A DNA stretch of 64,000 nucleotides from Halolactibacillus alkaliphilus (GTDB taxonomy: Bacteria > Bacillota > Bacilli > Bacillales > Amphibacillaceae), in the NCBI RefSeq assembly GCF_900115465.1, contig NZ_FOWN01000005.1:21394-85393 (forward strand), read 5' to 3'. Both the position numbers and the translations under genes were made by a program. How positions within the stretch are numbered: position 1 is the first letter of the stretch; each line of letters begins with the position of its first letter. Below are positions 10,266 through 19,600 of the stretch, piece by piece. Below the pieces are notes generated by a model. That model saw only the letters and a list, made by a program, of their open reading frames with translations. It was not told where the DNA came from and searched no databases.

Positions 10266-10748
10266 TTATTTTCTTTTAATTAATAAGTAGATGCCAAAAA
10301 CAATTAAACCGATAGGCCAATATACTTCTAATAGTGTCATAAAAGATTCAATATAATATTGAAAAGCAGTATCTGTTCTTGACAATAAAGTAAATAAACC
10401 AATACTAAGAAGTATTAAGCTCACCCAGAATCCGTGCTTTGTTTGTTGATAGCGCAGTAAAAAGGCTAGTCCTACAATAATGAAATAAATACTCCGATGA
10501 TCGACCCAGTAAGGATAAAAGGGCGTTAGGTAATAATGGAGACCTAGAAAAAATAAAATACCGCCAGGTAATAACTTATCGTAATCTCGATGATTGTAAC
10601 CACTAAATAGAAAAATGGCACCGATCAACATGAGTAATGTCGGCCAGGTTGCTAAATCACTTGCGATAGGTATGTAAATTTGTTGACTTAGAAAATATAA
10701 GCCAAGGCCAATAAGTAAATAAGCGGCTATATGGTGTTGCTTTTTCAT
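10266..10748 (-). CDS. ysxD: YsxD-like polytopic membrane protein
   Basis: A 160-aa very hydrophobic protein with about five to six predicted membrane helices, containing repeated short aromatic-glycine stretches (LIGLGLYFL, GILFFLGLHYY, IGLIVFGIYLL). It resembles the membrane part of LiaF-type proteins and occupies the place of B. subtilis ysxD between ysxC and hemA. The minus orientation makes it convergent with ysxC. Start chosen at ATG 10748; a GTG at 10763 is possible but abuts the SD-like GAAGGGAG. Function unknown. Confidence 0.7.
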   Translation of the reverse strand: MKKQHHIAAYLLIGLGLYFLSQQIYIPIASDLATWPTLLMLIGAIFLFSGYNHRDYDKLLPGGILFFLGLHYYLTPFYPYWVDHRSIYFIIVGLAFLLRYQQTKHGFWVSLILLSIGLFTLLSRTDTAFQYYIESFMTLLEVYWPIGLIVFGIYLLIKRK

Positions 10749-10946
10749 ACTTAATTTAAACACTCCCTTCGGTCACACGTTACGAGTTGATTTCTGATAA
10801 AGAAATATGATACCGTGTAAAAGATTATAAGATGATGGATTTTTTTACTTCAAACATTATTTTATCATGTTTACGACGTTAAAACTATGAATATCCGTTG
10901 TTAGCTATACAACAAGCTATTTTTAAAAAGGGGAGGCAATCGGGTT

Positions 10947-12113
10947 ATGCTTACTGTATTTTCTGTAAATAATGAGCGAGTATCACTCGATGAGCGAGAA
11001 CAATTCGTTTTATCAGATGAACATAAAAAAAGCTTATATCCGCTTTTATCAAATCAAAACAGTTATCAAGTGGTCATTCTCTCAACGTGTCAGAGGTTTG
11101 AAGTGTATTTTAACTCATCAAGTGATAGTGAACAATACATCCGCAAAGCTATGTTATCGTATTTTAGATTGACATTAGCAAAATTTGAACAGCAATTTGT
11201 TTGTTACAGGGATGAACAAGCGTTAAAACACTTGTTGCATGTATCAGCAGGCCTTCGTGCGCACGTATTAGGAGAAACCCAAATACTTGGCCAGGTGAAG
11301 AGCGCTTATCAAGAAGCGACGAAGTGTGATACAGTGAAAAAAAGCTTTCATACTATTTTTCAAAGAACCTTTCGCTTTTGTAAAGAGATGCATAAAACAA
11401 TAGGTATTAATGATCATGCCGTGTCACTTAGTTATAGTGCGTATCAATTTATTCAAAAGTATAAACAAAAACCACAAACAATTTTACTCCTTGGTGCGGG
11501 TAAAATGGGGCAATTGTTTCTTCAATATCATTTAAAAGATCGAACCCATCAATTGATTGTATTAAATCGCGATCAATCAAAGTTAGGCAATTTAGATCAA
11601 CCGTCAATTATCACTGGTCAACTTAGTCAATGGGCACATTATCTTAAGTCAGTAGATGTGGTCGTCTCAACATTAGAGTTAAATGAGCCATTGATTAAAA
11701 AAAGTGACGTTGAAAAACTTCAAACGAAGTCTTCGCTGCTTATGATTGATATGGCTATGCCAAGAAGTATTCAAGAAACGGTAAATGACTTAGATCGTAT
11801 CGAGTTGCATGATTTAGATTCACTGGGTAAAATGATTGACCGCCATCACTTCGTAAGGCATCAAAAAGCAAGGCGAATTTCACAAGTGATTGAATTGGAG
11901 GTGGCTCATATAAAAAATGAACTGAAACAGCAACAGCATGACAAAATACGTCACGCATTATTCACCGAACGTGATGAAAGGTTACGGGTACTGATGACGA
12001 GCGTTACGACGCAATTACCGGATTTAACTAAGAAAGAACAAACGGTGATTAAACATCATTTAAAAGCGGCTTTACTTGAAAGTATAAAGCTGCAACTAGA
12101 TAACCTAGAATAA
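10947..12113 (+). CDS. hemA: Glutamyl-tRNA reductase
   Basis: A 388-aa HemA that reduces Glu-tRNA to glutamate-1-semialdehyde. Seen: the catalytic cysteine in LSTCQRFEVYF (about residue 50), the VLGETQILGQVK signature (about 110), an NADPH-binding GAGKMGQLFL loop (about 180) and a C-terminal dimerisation helix. It is shorter than B. subtilis HemA (about 455 aa), mainly at the C-terminus, and the motif has STCQR for the usual STCNR. hemL follows after 54 bp, so hemX, hemC, hemD and hemB, present between them in B. subtilis, are absent. Confidence 0.93.
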   Translation: MLTVFSVNNERVSLDEREQFVLSDEHKKSLYPLLSNQNSYQVVILSTCQRFEVYFNSSSDSEQYIRKAMLSYFRLTLAKFEQQFVCYRDEQALKHLLHVSAGLRAHVLGETQILGQVKSAYQEATKCDTVKKSFHTIFQRTFRFCKEMHKTIGINDHAVSLSYSAYQFIQKYKQKPQTILLLGAGKMGQLFLQYHLKDRTHQLIVLNRDQSKLGNLDQPSIITGQLSQWAHYLKSVDVVVSTLELNEPLIKKSDVEKLQTKSSLLMIDMAMPRSIQETVNDLDRIELHDLDSLGKMIDRHHFVRHQKARRISQVIELEVAHIKNELKQQQHDKIRHALFTERDERLRVLMTSVTTQLPDLTKKEQTVIKHHLKAALLESIKLQLDNLE

Positions 12114-12167
12114 ATGGGATTCATAAAATATCAAACTACTGTAATAGAGAAGAGAGGAAGAGTGTAA

Positions 12168-13469
12168 ATGGATGGTTGGATGAATGATAAAGCACAATTA
12201 CTGTTCGAACAAGCACAAGATTTAATGCCTGGAGGCGTTAATTCACCGGCGCGTGCTTTTCGATCGGTTGATATGACACCTATTTTTGCGGAGAAAGGTG
12301 AAGGGGCTTATTTAGAAGATGTCAATGGTAAACGTTATATTGACTACATATTGAGTTGGGGACCACTTATTCTTGGACATAGGCACCCGGCAGTCATCGA
12401 GGCGCTCTCACAAGCATTACAGTCGGGAACGAGTTTTGGTTTACCTACAAAGAAAGAAAATGAATTAGCCCAACTCGTTATTGACCGCGTACCTTCAATG
12501 GAAATGGTTAGGATGGTTAATTCGGGTACTGAGGCGACCATGAGTGTGTTGCGTTTGGCGCGCGGATATACAAAACGAAATAAAATTTTAAAGTTTGAAG
12601 GGTGTTACCATGGACATGGTGACTCGCTCTTAATTAAAGCAGGTTCAGGCGTTGCGACATTAGGATTACCAGATTCCCCAGGCGTACCAGACACCCTAGC
12701 GGCGCATACGATTACGGTGCCGTATAATGATATTGAAAGTGTGAAACATGCTTTTATTGAATATGGAGACGATTTAGCGTGCGTAATTGTAGAGCCGGTC
12801 GCAGGCAATATGGGTGTTGTACCACCAGTCACAGGGTTTCTTGAAATGTTACGCACCTTAACTGAAGAATATGGGAGTCTGTTGATATTTGATGAAGTTA
12901 TGACAGGATTTCGTGTGGGTTACCACAGTGCACAAGGGCATTTCAACGTGACACCGGACTTAACCTGTCTCGGTAAAGTTATTGGTGGGGGTTTACCTGT
13001 CGGTTGTTACGGAGGAAAGAAGGCTATTATGTCCCATGTTGCACCAAGTGGAACGGTTTATCAAGCGGGCACCCTCTCCGGTAATCCACTGGCTATGACG
13101 GCGGGGATTGAAACATTAAAACAGTTGACTAAGGAGCGTTATCATCAGCTGAATACCTTACTTCATCAGTTGAAGGAAGGCTACATAGCTAAAAAAACTA
13201 AATATAATATTCCCCTGCAAGTTAACATAGCTGGTTCCATGATAGGTATATATTTTAGTGAGACACCTGTCTATAATTATGAAACAGCAAAAAATAGTCG
13301 TCATGATTTATTCAATCTTTATTATAAAACGATGCTTGAGCAGGGCATCCTTTTACCACCCTCTCCTTATGAAGGGGTATTCTTATCCACGGCACATACG
13401 GAAGATATGATTGAACAAACGATTCAAGCGATTGATGAAAGTTTTAAAGTTATAGCATCACACGTATAA
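12168..13469 (+). CDS. hemL: Glutamate-1-semialdehyde 2,1-aminomutase
   Basis: A 433-aa PLP enzyme converting glutamate-1-semialdehyde to 5-aminolevulinate, the step after HemA. Seen: [13 protein letters not shown] at the N-terminus, [10 protein letters not shown] (about 121), [16 protein letters not shown] (about 245), the PLP lysine in [13 protein letters not shown] (about 271) and [14 protein letters not shown]. Full length with no missing residue. The pair hemA-hemL can make ALA but nothing in the window uses it. Start ATG 12168 with SD AGAGAGGAAGAG; a second ATG lies four codons in. Confidence 0.96.
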   Translation: MDGWMNDKAQLLFEQAQDLMPGGVNSPARAFRSVDMTPIFAEKGEGAYLEDVNGKRYIDYILSWGPLILGHRHPAVIEALSQALQSGTSFGLPTKKENELAQLVIDRVPSMEMVRMVNSGTEATMSVLRLARGYTKRNKILKFEGCYHGHGDSLLIKAGSGVATLGLPDSPGVPDTLAAHTITVPYNDIESVKHAFIEYGDDLACVIVEPVAGNMGVVPPVTGFLEMLRTLTEEYGSLLIFDEVMTGFRVGYHSAQGHFNVTPDLTCLGKVIGGGLPVGCYGGKKAIMSHVAPSGTVYQAGTLSGNPLAMTAGIETLKQLTKERYHQLNTLLHQLKEGYIAKKTKYNIPLQVNIAGSMIGIYFSETPVYNYETAKNSRHDLFNLYYKTMLEQGILLPPSPYEGVFLSTAHTEDMIEQTIQAIDESFKVIASHV

Positions 13470-13546
13470 GGTATGTCTTAATTCATCTCTTTTTGCATAG
13501 ACTAAACTGTTTGAAATATACAGTGTCTTGTAAAGGAGATGATTTT

Positions 13547-14533
13547 TTGTTTCAAGAACATGTGACAGAAATTGCTGTGAACCAAACGTTCTATTTATCT
13601 GAGGCGATTGACACCCTTATTGGTGTCGATGTAGAACCTAGTCGGCTTAACCAAACGAGCGAAGGGTTGTCGGGAACGCTTGATTTGACAATATATTATG
13701 TTCCGCTCCCACATGAAATAAGTGAAGAACAAACTGTTCCGGCAAACACCATAACAATAACGGACATTAGAAAAGTAAAAGAGCATGAAGCAAGTGCACA
13801 TTTTAGTTATCCTATACAATTGTTTGGCGCAAGGTGTTCTGAGGCGCACCTGACGGTGTATGATCTCGATTATGTTTTACCAACACGCGAACTATTTACA
13901 CTTAAAGCGATGCTTAAATTAGTAGAACCAGCCAGTGCATTAGCACAAGTTGTTAATAGTACATTAGTAAACGTCTCAAATGTTCAAGGTGGATTACGAG
14001 TTAATCCTGATCAAGAAATAGACAGTGAAGCATTGCAGATAGAACGTGTAGAAAAAAATGAACGTCACGTCTTAGACAAAGAGACGAGAGTTGAGGAAGG
14101 TTATCAGTCGATTAGTAATATAAAACACCCAGTTGTAGAAGAGGTAGACAAACTAATGGATAGTAATGTTCATCAAATTAAACAAATGAATCAATTAGAC
14201 GAATCAGCTCTAGTATCTGATGAAACAGACGGTGCTAGGGGGAAAGAGGAGGAAGAAGTTGTGAAAAATGTTGTAGAAGTGGCAAAAGAAGCTGAGATAA
14301 ATGAAAGAGAAAATGATGTCTTAGCAGCTCAGATGCGCTACCAGCAGTACGGATTGAAAAATTTAAGCAATCCATACGTAAAACTACCTTGTCTCATTGT
14401 TAAGGAAACGATCGAACTTACAGCTTTTTGTCAGAATCATAAAGTCGACCTTGTGAAAATACAAATGGTGAATCCACATCTTGAATCATCTTTGTCGTCA
14501 GGTCAGGTCGTCATCTTACCCAGTACAGAATAA
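13547..14533 (+). CDS. spoVID: SpoVID-like spore coat morphogenetic protein
   Basis: A 328-aa protein with the SpoVID layout: an N-terminal beta-rich domain (residues 1-135), a long acidic, Glu/Lys-rich linker, and a C-terminal LysM-like segment (LPCLIVKETIELTAFCQNHKVDLVKIQ, in parts; about 285-326). SpoVID anchors coat layers to the forespore surface. It is much shorter than B. subtilis SpoVID (575 aa). Start is TTG 13547 with the SD AAAGGAGATGA; an upstream in-frame TTG at 13493 lacks one. Location after hemL agrees; ysxE, the usual next gene, is absent. Confidence 0.8.
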   Translation: MFQEHVTEIAVNQTFYLSEAIDTLIGVDVEPSRLNQTSEGLSGTLDLTIYYVPLPHEISEEQTVPANTITITDIRKVKEHEASAHFSYPIQLFGARCSEAHLTVYDLDYVLPTRELFTLKAMLKLVEPASALAQVVNSTLVNVSNVQGGLRVNPDQEIDSEALQIERVEKNERHVLDKETRVEEGYQSISNIKHPVVEEVDKLMDSNVHQIKQMNQLDESALVSDETDGARGKEEEEVVKNVVEVAKEAEINERENDVLAAQMRYQQYGLKNLSNPYVKLPCLIVKETIELTAFCQNHKVDLVKIQMVNPHLESSLSSGQVVILPSTE

Positions 14534-14569
14534 AAACGTTGTAAGAAAACGAAGTTTTTTACAACGTAT
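14534..14569 (+). terminator. Hairpin after spoVID-like gene
   Basis: Inverted repeat ACGTTGTAA / TTACAACGT with a 16-nt loop that itself contains a small AAAACGAAGTTTT hairpin. The T-run lies inside rather than after, so termination efficiency is uncertain. Confidence 0.5.
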
Positions 14570-14668
14570 CGGTTCAATATATAGAAAAAAGTTTATGATG
14601 TTATCGGGCGTTTAAGAATGAGTAGAGAGCACTCTTTATATCAATCAAGCAAGGTTTAAAAAGCAAAT

Positions 14669-14696
14669 AAATGGATCTAGTTTACTAGATCCATTT
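14669..14696. terminator. Hairpin at the end of the small membrane protein gene
   Basis: Perfect 12-bp stem AAATGGATCTAG / CTAGATCCATTT with a 4-nt loop. The minus-strand stop codon lies inside the stem, and the minus-strand continuation is T-rich (GCTTTTTAA). Confidence 0.6.
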
Positions 14697-14873
14697 GAAA
14701 TAAAAAGCACAGTATGAAAATGCGAATAGGATTAATAAGACGACATCAAGACTTGTTGGCAACAAAATTGTTCGAAAAAATTGATAGACTAATAACGGAG
14801 TTAACCAGCACTCAAAGATAATCAATGCCTGCCGACAACCGGCAGGTAATTTATATCGGTAATGACGACTCAA
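14685..14873 (-). CDS. Small two-helix membrane protein
   Basis: A 62-aa protein with a basic N-terminus (SRHYRYK), then two hydrophobic stretches (about residues 15-35 and 40-58) joined by RTILLPTSLD. I do not recognise the family. Reading is supported by a near-perfect SD on the minus strand, GAGGAGGTG, seven bases before a TTG start, and by the hairpin at its 3' end. It lies opposite in direction to spoVID and valS, where B. subtilis has ysxE. Confidence 0.55.
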   Translation of the reverse strand: MSRHYRYKLPAGCRQALIIFECWLTPLLVYQFFRTILLPTSLDVVLLILFAFSYCAFYFKWI

Positions 14874-14943
14874 TAGATGACACCTCCTCTATCTAGTCAT
14901 TAGTAAGGGGGCAATTTTTTTTACTGCTATATAAAAAGATATG

Positions 14944-14972
14944 TTGATTTTATGATCAATATTCGCTAAAAT
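14944..14972 (+). promoter_or_regulatory. Promoter of the valS T-box transcript
   Basis: TTGATT (14944-14949), a 17-bp spacer and TAAAAT (14967-14972), placing the transcript start shortly before stem I of the T-box. Confidence 0.6.
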
Positions 14973-14994
14973 AAAGAACAGAACAATAATGATA

Positions 14995-15250
14995 CGATGA
15001 TGAGGAAGAGTAAGGTATTCTAACTTCAAAGAGAGAGAGTTCTTGGCTGAAAAACTCTTAAGCGCTGAATGCTCTGAAGGTAGCCTCGGATGTAGCTTGA
15101 TTGAACAAAACAGTAGGTTAAGCCGGTCACATACCGTTATCAATGGATGAAGTGTATAGTGAAGTCATCACTATAAACAAAGGTGGTACCACGGAAATGT
15201 AACTCAATTCGTCCTTTATATTAATAAGGGAATGATTTGAGTTTTTTTAT
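14995..15250 (+). promoter_or_regulatory. T-box riboswitch, valine specifier GUA, upstream of valS
   Basis: A tRNA-sensing T-box leader. The conserved T-box core AAAGGTGGTACCACGG is at 15179-15194. It precedes an intrinsic terminator whose stem AACTCAA...TTGAGTT (15201-15243) runs into seven Ts. Stem I starts near 14998 and contains AGTA (the loop-E half) near 15009 and the opposite GAAG followed by GTA at 15080-15082, read as the specifier codon for valine. Uncharged tRNA-Val would favour the antiterminator and so valS expression. Confidence 0.93.
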
Positions 15251-15271
15251 ATTTTAAGGGAGGCAAGAAAA

Positions 15272-17917
15272 ATGGAATTAAATAAACATAATTTACCGCC
15301 AAAGTACGATTCTACAGCTGTAGAAGAAGGACGTTATCAGTATTGGATTGACGGTAAGTTCTTTGAAGCAAAAAATGATGAAACAAAACCGCCATACACT
15401 ATCGTTATTCCACCACCAAACGTGACAGGGAAACTACACATTGGTCATGCATGGGATACAACTTTACAAGATATCGTCACACGCATGAAAAGAATGCAAG
15501 GGTATGATGTTTTATACTTGCCAGGTATGGACCATGCCGGCATTGCAACGCAAGCAAAAGTAGAGGCTAAATTAAAAGAGTCGGGTATAAGTCGTTACGA
15601 TTTAGGTCGAGAAAAATTCTTGGATAAGGCGTGGGAATGGAAAGAGGAGTATGCATCTTTTATCCGTAAGCAATGGGAAAAGATGGGCCTTGGACTAGAC
15701 TATTCACGGGAGCGTTTTACGCTTGATGACGGATTATCTGAAGCAGTAAAAGAAGTTTTTATTAAATTATATGAAGAAAAACTTATTTATCGCGGCGAAT
15801 ATATCATTAACTGGGATCCGCAAACAAAAACAGCATTATCTGATATAGAAGTTATTCATGAAGATGTCATGGGACACTTCTATCACATGAAATACCCTTT
15901 GAAAGATGGCACAGGACATATTGAGATCGCAACGACACGTCCAGAAACGATGCTGGGTGATACAGCTGTTGCGGTTCATCCTAAGGATGAACGCTATCAA
16001 CATCTGATTGGGAAGAAAGTAATTTTACCAATCGTCGGACGAGAAATTGAGATTGTGGCAGATGATTATGTTGACATGGACTTCGGTTCGGGTGCTGTTA
16101 AAATTACACCAGCACATGATCCAAATGACTTTGAAATTGGTAATCGACACAATTTAGCACGTGTTCTTGTCATGCATGAAGACGGGACAATGAATGCAAA
16201 TGCAGGAAAATATGAGGGGCTTGATCGCTTTGAGTGCCGTAAGCAAATTGTGAAAGACTTACAAGATGAAGGTGTGCTATTTAAAATAGAAGAACATATG
16301 CATGCGGTTGGTCACTCAGAGCGAAGTGGAGCCGTTGTGGAGCCGTATCTTTCAACACAGTGGTTTGTGAAGATGCAGCCACTTGCTGAAGCAGCTGTTA
16401 AAGCACAAGCGAATGAAGATGAGAAAGTTCAGTTTGTTCCAGAACGTTTTGAAGGCACATTCTTACGTTGGATGGATAATATTCGTGACTGGTGTATTTC
16501 TCGTCAACTTTGGTGGGGTCACCGTATTCCAGCGTGGTATCATAAAGAAACGGGAGAAATCTATGTTGGAAAAGAAGCTCCAGCTGATATTGAGAACTGG
16601 AATCAAGATGAGGATGTACTGGATACATGGTTTTCATCAGCACTTTGGCCATTCTCAACGCTAAACTGGCCGGATATTGATGACGAAGAATTCAAACGAT
16701 ATTTCCCAACTAATGCACTCGTGACAGGTTATGATATTATCTTCTTTTGGGTGGCACGCATGATTTTCCAATCAAAACATTTTACTAATGAGCGTCCATT
16801 TGATGATGTGCTCATTCACGGACTGGTGCGTGATGCGGATGGACGTAAGATGAGTAAGTCACTCGGTAACGGTGTTGATCCGATGGATGTGATTGAAAAA
16901 TATGGTGCTGACTCCTTGCGTTACTTCTTGGCAACAGGATCTACTCCAGGACAAGATTTGCGTTTCCAATGGGAGAAAGTTGAATCAACTTGGAACTTTA
17001 TTAACAAGATTTGGAATGCATCGCGTTTTGTCTTAATGCATGCCGAAGGCATGACACCAGAAGATATTGACTTTAGTGAGAACCGTAATGTCAGTGATGA
17101 ATGGATTTTGACGCGTCTTAATGAGACAATTGCACTTGTCAACAAAAACACCGAACGCTATGACTTTGGTGAAGCTGGCCGACATTTGTATAACTTTATT
17201 TGGGATGAATTTTGTGATTGGTACATTGAAATGGCTAAGTTGCCACTCTTTGGTGAAGATGAAAAAGCCAAACAAACGACCCGTTCTGTATTGGTTTATG
17301 TACTCGATCAAATTTTACGTATGCTTCACCCGATGATGCCGTTTGTGACAGAAGAAATTTGGCAACATCTTCCACGTGAAGGTGAATCGATTACTGTAGC
17401 AAGCTGGCCAGAGGTAAAGGAACAAGATATGAATCCGGCAGCTGCCGAAGAGATGAAACGTCTCATTAGTATCATCCGTTCCGTACGTAATATCCGTTCT
17501 GAAGTGGATACGCCGATGTCAAAACCAATTGAACTCCTTATTCAAGTCGATAATGTTGATGTCAAAACAGCACTTACTACACAATCGCACTATATTGAGA
17601 AATTCTGTAACACAGAGAGTTTAACAATTGATACGAAGGTGACGATACCAGAAAAAGCAATGTCAGCCGTTATTACTGGGGCAGAGCTCTTCTTACCTTT
17701 AGAAGGTCTAATCGATATTGCTAAAGAAATGGCGCGCCTAACGCAAGAATTTGAGAAATTAACAAAAGAAGTTGAACGTATAGAAAAGAAATTATCTAAT
17801 CCAGGCTTTGTAAGTAAAGCGCCTGAAAAAGTTGTTAAAGAAGAACAACGTAAAATGCAGGACTACATTGAAAAACGCGAAAAAGTAGCGGCAAGAATGA
17901 AAGAATTAAATCAATAA
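15272..17917 (+). CDS. valS: Valyl-tRNA synthetase
   Basis: An 881-aa class I synthetase charging tRNA-Val. Seen: [14 protein letters not shown] (HIGH motif, about residue 47), a large CP1 editing domain with the [12 protein letters not shown] signature (about 223), [11 protein letters not shown] (KMSKS, about 526), an anticodon-binding alpha domain and a C-terminal coiled coil (about 810-880) typical of ValRS. Start ATG 15272 follows AAGGGAGG. Controlled by the T-box upstream; folC follows as in B. subtilis. Confidence 0.98.
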   Translation: MELNKHNLPPKYDSTAVEEGRYQYWIDGKFFEAKNDETKPPYTIVIPPPNVTGKLHIGHAWDTTLQDIVTRMKRMQGYDVLYLPGMDHAGIATQAKVEAKLKESGISRYDLGREKFLDKAWEWKEEYASFIRKQWEKMGLGLDYSRERFTLDDGLSEAVKEVFIKLYEEKLIYRGEYIINWDPQTKTALSDIEVIHEDVMGHFYHMKYPLKDGTGHIEIATTRPETMLGDTAVAVHPKDERYQHLIGKKVILPIVGREIEIVADDYVDMDFGSGAVKITPAHDPNDFEIGNRHNLARVLVMHEDGTMNANAGKYEGLDRFECRKQIVKDLQDEGVLFKIEEHMHAVGHSERSGAVVEPYLSTQWFVKMQPLAEAAVKAQANEDEKVQFVPERFEGTFLRWMDNIRDWCISRQLWWGHRIPAWYHKETGEIYVGKEAPADIENWNQDEDVLDTWFSSALWPFSTLNWPDIDDEEFKRYFPTNALVTGYDIIFFWVARMIFQSKHFTNERPFDDVLIHGLVRDADGRKMSKSLGNGVDPMDVIEKYGADSLRYFLATGSTPGQDLRFQWEKVESTWNFINKIWNASRFVLMHAEGMTPEDIDFSENRNVSDEWILTRLNETIALVNKNTERYDFGEAGRHLYNFIWDEFCDWYIEMAKLPLFGEDEKAKQTTRSVLVYVLDQILRMLHPMMPFVTEEIWQHLPREGESITVASWPEVKEQDMNPAAAEEMKRLISIIRSVRNIRSEVDTPMSKPIELLIQVDNVDVKTALTTQSHYIEKFCNTESLTIDTKVTIPEKAMSAVITGAELFLPLEGLIDIAKEMARLTQEFEKLTKEVERIEKKLSNPGFVSKAPEKVVKEEQRKMQDYIEKREKVAARMKELNQ

Positions 17918-17931
17918 AATAGGCATCATGT

Positions 17932-17967
17932 TAAAAGGGATGTAAGCACAAAGCTTATGTCTCTTTT
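17932..17967 (+). terminator. Probable terminator after valS
   Basis: Imperfect stem AAAAGGGATGTAAGC / GCTTATGTCTCTTTT with a 5-nt ACAAA loop, ending in four Ts. Confidence 0.6.
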
Positions 17968-18076
17968 GTCTATTTCTAGAGAAAAAAGATATTTGAAAAA
18001 GGACCTTTTCAAATGTGATAAAAACGTCTACAATGTTAGGCATGACTAAAGAGAGAATACGAAGGGGGTTCGTTGT

Positions 18077-19339
18077 ATGTTTACAACGTGCAAGGCAGTA
18101 AATCACTATTTGGATCAACGTGAAAAAGTGGGAATTAAACCGGGTCTTTCGAGGGTGAAAAAGCTACTGGCATCTGTGGGATTTTATGATCAACCGTTTA
18201 AAGGGATTCACGTCGCAGGGACAAACGGCAAAGGTTCAACCGTCACGTATTTAGCTTCATGCTATGAAGCTTGTGGCAAACGCGTTGGAACATTCACCTC
18301 ACCTTCGTTGACCGATCGTCGTGGAATGATCAAGTTGAATCAACAGCCGATGGATGCGATATTATATGTGGATTACTTTAATCAATTTTTCCCAGTCATT
18401 GATCAATTTGAAAAAGATCAAGACCCAGCGAGTCCTTTTGAAATCATGGTCGTTATCGCCTTAAAGTACTTTCAAGATCATAGCGACGTAGCAGTGATTG
18501 AAGCTGGACTAGGTGGTAAAAGTGATGCGACGAACGTTTTCACGCCGATAGCATCTGTCATCACCTCGATTGGCTATGATCACATGCAGTTTTTAGGGAC
18601 AACGTTAGAAGATATAGCAAAGCAAAAGGCAGGTATTATTAAAGAAGAGGTACCTGTTATAATTGGGGATGTTACTGAAGAAGCAAAACTGGTCATTCGA
18701 AAAGAAGCCAATAGTAAACGTGCGCCCTTTTATTTCTTTGGTGATAGTTTTACAATCAAAAAAGACAACGATGAGTGGCTTTACCAGTCGATGAATTTAA
18801 AGCTAGCGTTTACTTTAAGAATGAAAGGGAAACATCAAGCATATAATGCTGCCGTGGCGATTAAAACATTGTTTGTGTTAAATCAAAACAGGGACAATGT
18901 GAGTTTAGGGCAGATTAAAAAAGGTATTAAAGAAGCAATAATCAAAGGTCGATTTGAGCAAATATCACAACGCCCAAACATTGTTATTGATGGGGCACAT
19001 AATACAGAAGCGATGGAAATGTTTGTTGAAACGGTGAGGGAAATGGCAGAGGATGATGAAAAGAAGGTGGTATTGTTTGCGGCGTTTAAAGATAAGCCGA
19101 TTAAAAAGATGCTAGAATTAATTGCCACAATTACTGATCATGTTGTTTTAACAACCTTTGACCATCCTAGAGCAGCTACAATAGAAGAGCTAAAGCAATT
19201 TACGCCAGAAAATGTAACCGTTACACAGACAAACGACTGGCTTAATTATTTACATCAACTAAAAGCAGATGATCATCAGGTGACCTATGTCGTAGGTTCG
19301 CTTGATTTCATTGGTAAAGTTCGCCAGAATATTGTGTAA
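18077..19339 (+). CDS. folC: Folylpolyglutamate synthase / dihydrofolate synthase
   Basis: A 420-aa Mur-ligase-family enzyme adding glutamate to folates. Seen: the P-loop HVAGTNGKGSTV (about residue 48), FTSPSL, EAGLGGKSDATNV (about 150), the Q-loop-like TSIGYDHMQFLG and IDGAHNTEAM (about 303). Normal length. SD GAAGGGGG. In B. subtilis folC follows valS and precedes comC/maf/radC; here the pilus operon comes next. Confidence 0.95.
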   Translation: MFTTCKAVNHYLDQREKVGIKPGLSRVKKLLASVGFYDQPFKGIHVAGTNGKGSTVTYLASCYEACGKRVGTFTSPSLTDRRGMIKLNQQPMDAILYVDYFNQFFPVIDQFEKDQDPASPFEIMVVIALKYFQDHSDVAVIEAGLGGKSDATNVFTPIASVITSIGYDHMQFLGTTLEDIAKQKAGIIKEEVPVIIGDVTEEAKLVIRKEANSKRAPFYFFGDSFTIKKDNDEWLYQSMNLKLAFTLRMKGKHQAYNAAVAIKTLFVLNQNRDNVSLGQIKKGIKEAIIKGRFEQISQRPNIVIDGAHNTEAMEMFVETVREMAEDDEKKVVLFAAFKDKPIKKMLELIATITDHVVLTTFDHPRAATIEELKQFTPENVTVTQTNDWLNYLHQLKADDHQVTYVVGSLDFIGKVRQNIV

Positions 19340-19345
19340 ATCGAC

Positions 19346-19374
19346 TTGTATAAATAGTAAAAAAAGCGTATACT
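19346..19374 (+). promoter_or_regulatory. Promoter of the type IV pilus operon
   Basis: TTGTAT (19346-19351), a 17-bp spacer and TATACT (19369-19374), directly after folC and about 75 bp before the riboswitch aptamer. Confidence 0.75.
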
Positions 19375-19451
19375 TTAGCATATATAATTATATTAAATCC
19401 AATGTCACATTTGTGATGTAATTACTAACTTCTTCACACATATTTAATATC

Positions 19452-19550
19452 TTAATGGAGACGATGATTGATACTCTTTACCTGGGCACTTTGAGTATTC
19501 GGAGTCAATAGTGCAACCGACCAACTGATTTTTTAAGTTGGTTTTTTTTA
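19452..19550 (+). promoter_or_regulatory. Class II cyclic-di-GMP riboswitch with terminator
   Basis: The aptamer (about 19452-19525) carries the conserved order of c-di-GMP-II RNAs: GATGATTGAT, then CTGGGCACTT, a short hairpin ACTC...GAGT, GGAGTCAATAGTGC and AACCGACC. The GCAC in the loop can pair with GTGC downstream, forming the class II pseudoknot, and ATTGA pairs with TCAAT. The 3' edge CCAACT also forms the 5' arm of an intrinsic terminator with AGTTGG (19521-19526 with 19536-19541), followed by eight Ts. Because the 5' terminator arm overlaps the aptamer's closing region, ligand binding should prevent termination, making an ON switch (inferred). Confidence 0.9.
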
Positions 19551-19600
19551 TACAATCTAAATCTAGTTAGATAAATCATGTAATGAAATGAGTGATATAA

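Noticed and set aside
14889-15143. Minus-strand 84-aa frame over the valS leader
   Set aside because: The region is explained by the T-box RNA on the plus strand.
15295-17900. Internal frames in valS (16383-16664, 17121-17336 and antisense ones)
   Set aside because: Shadows of a fully conserved synthetase.
19440-19550. Folate (THF) or ZTP riboswitch after folC
   Set aside because: CTGGGCA recalls ZTP RNAs, but the full order and pseudoknot fit c-di-GMP-II, and the downstream gene is pilB.
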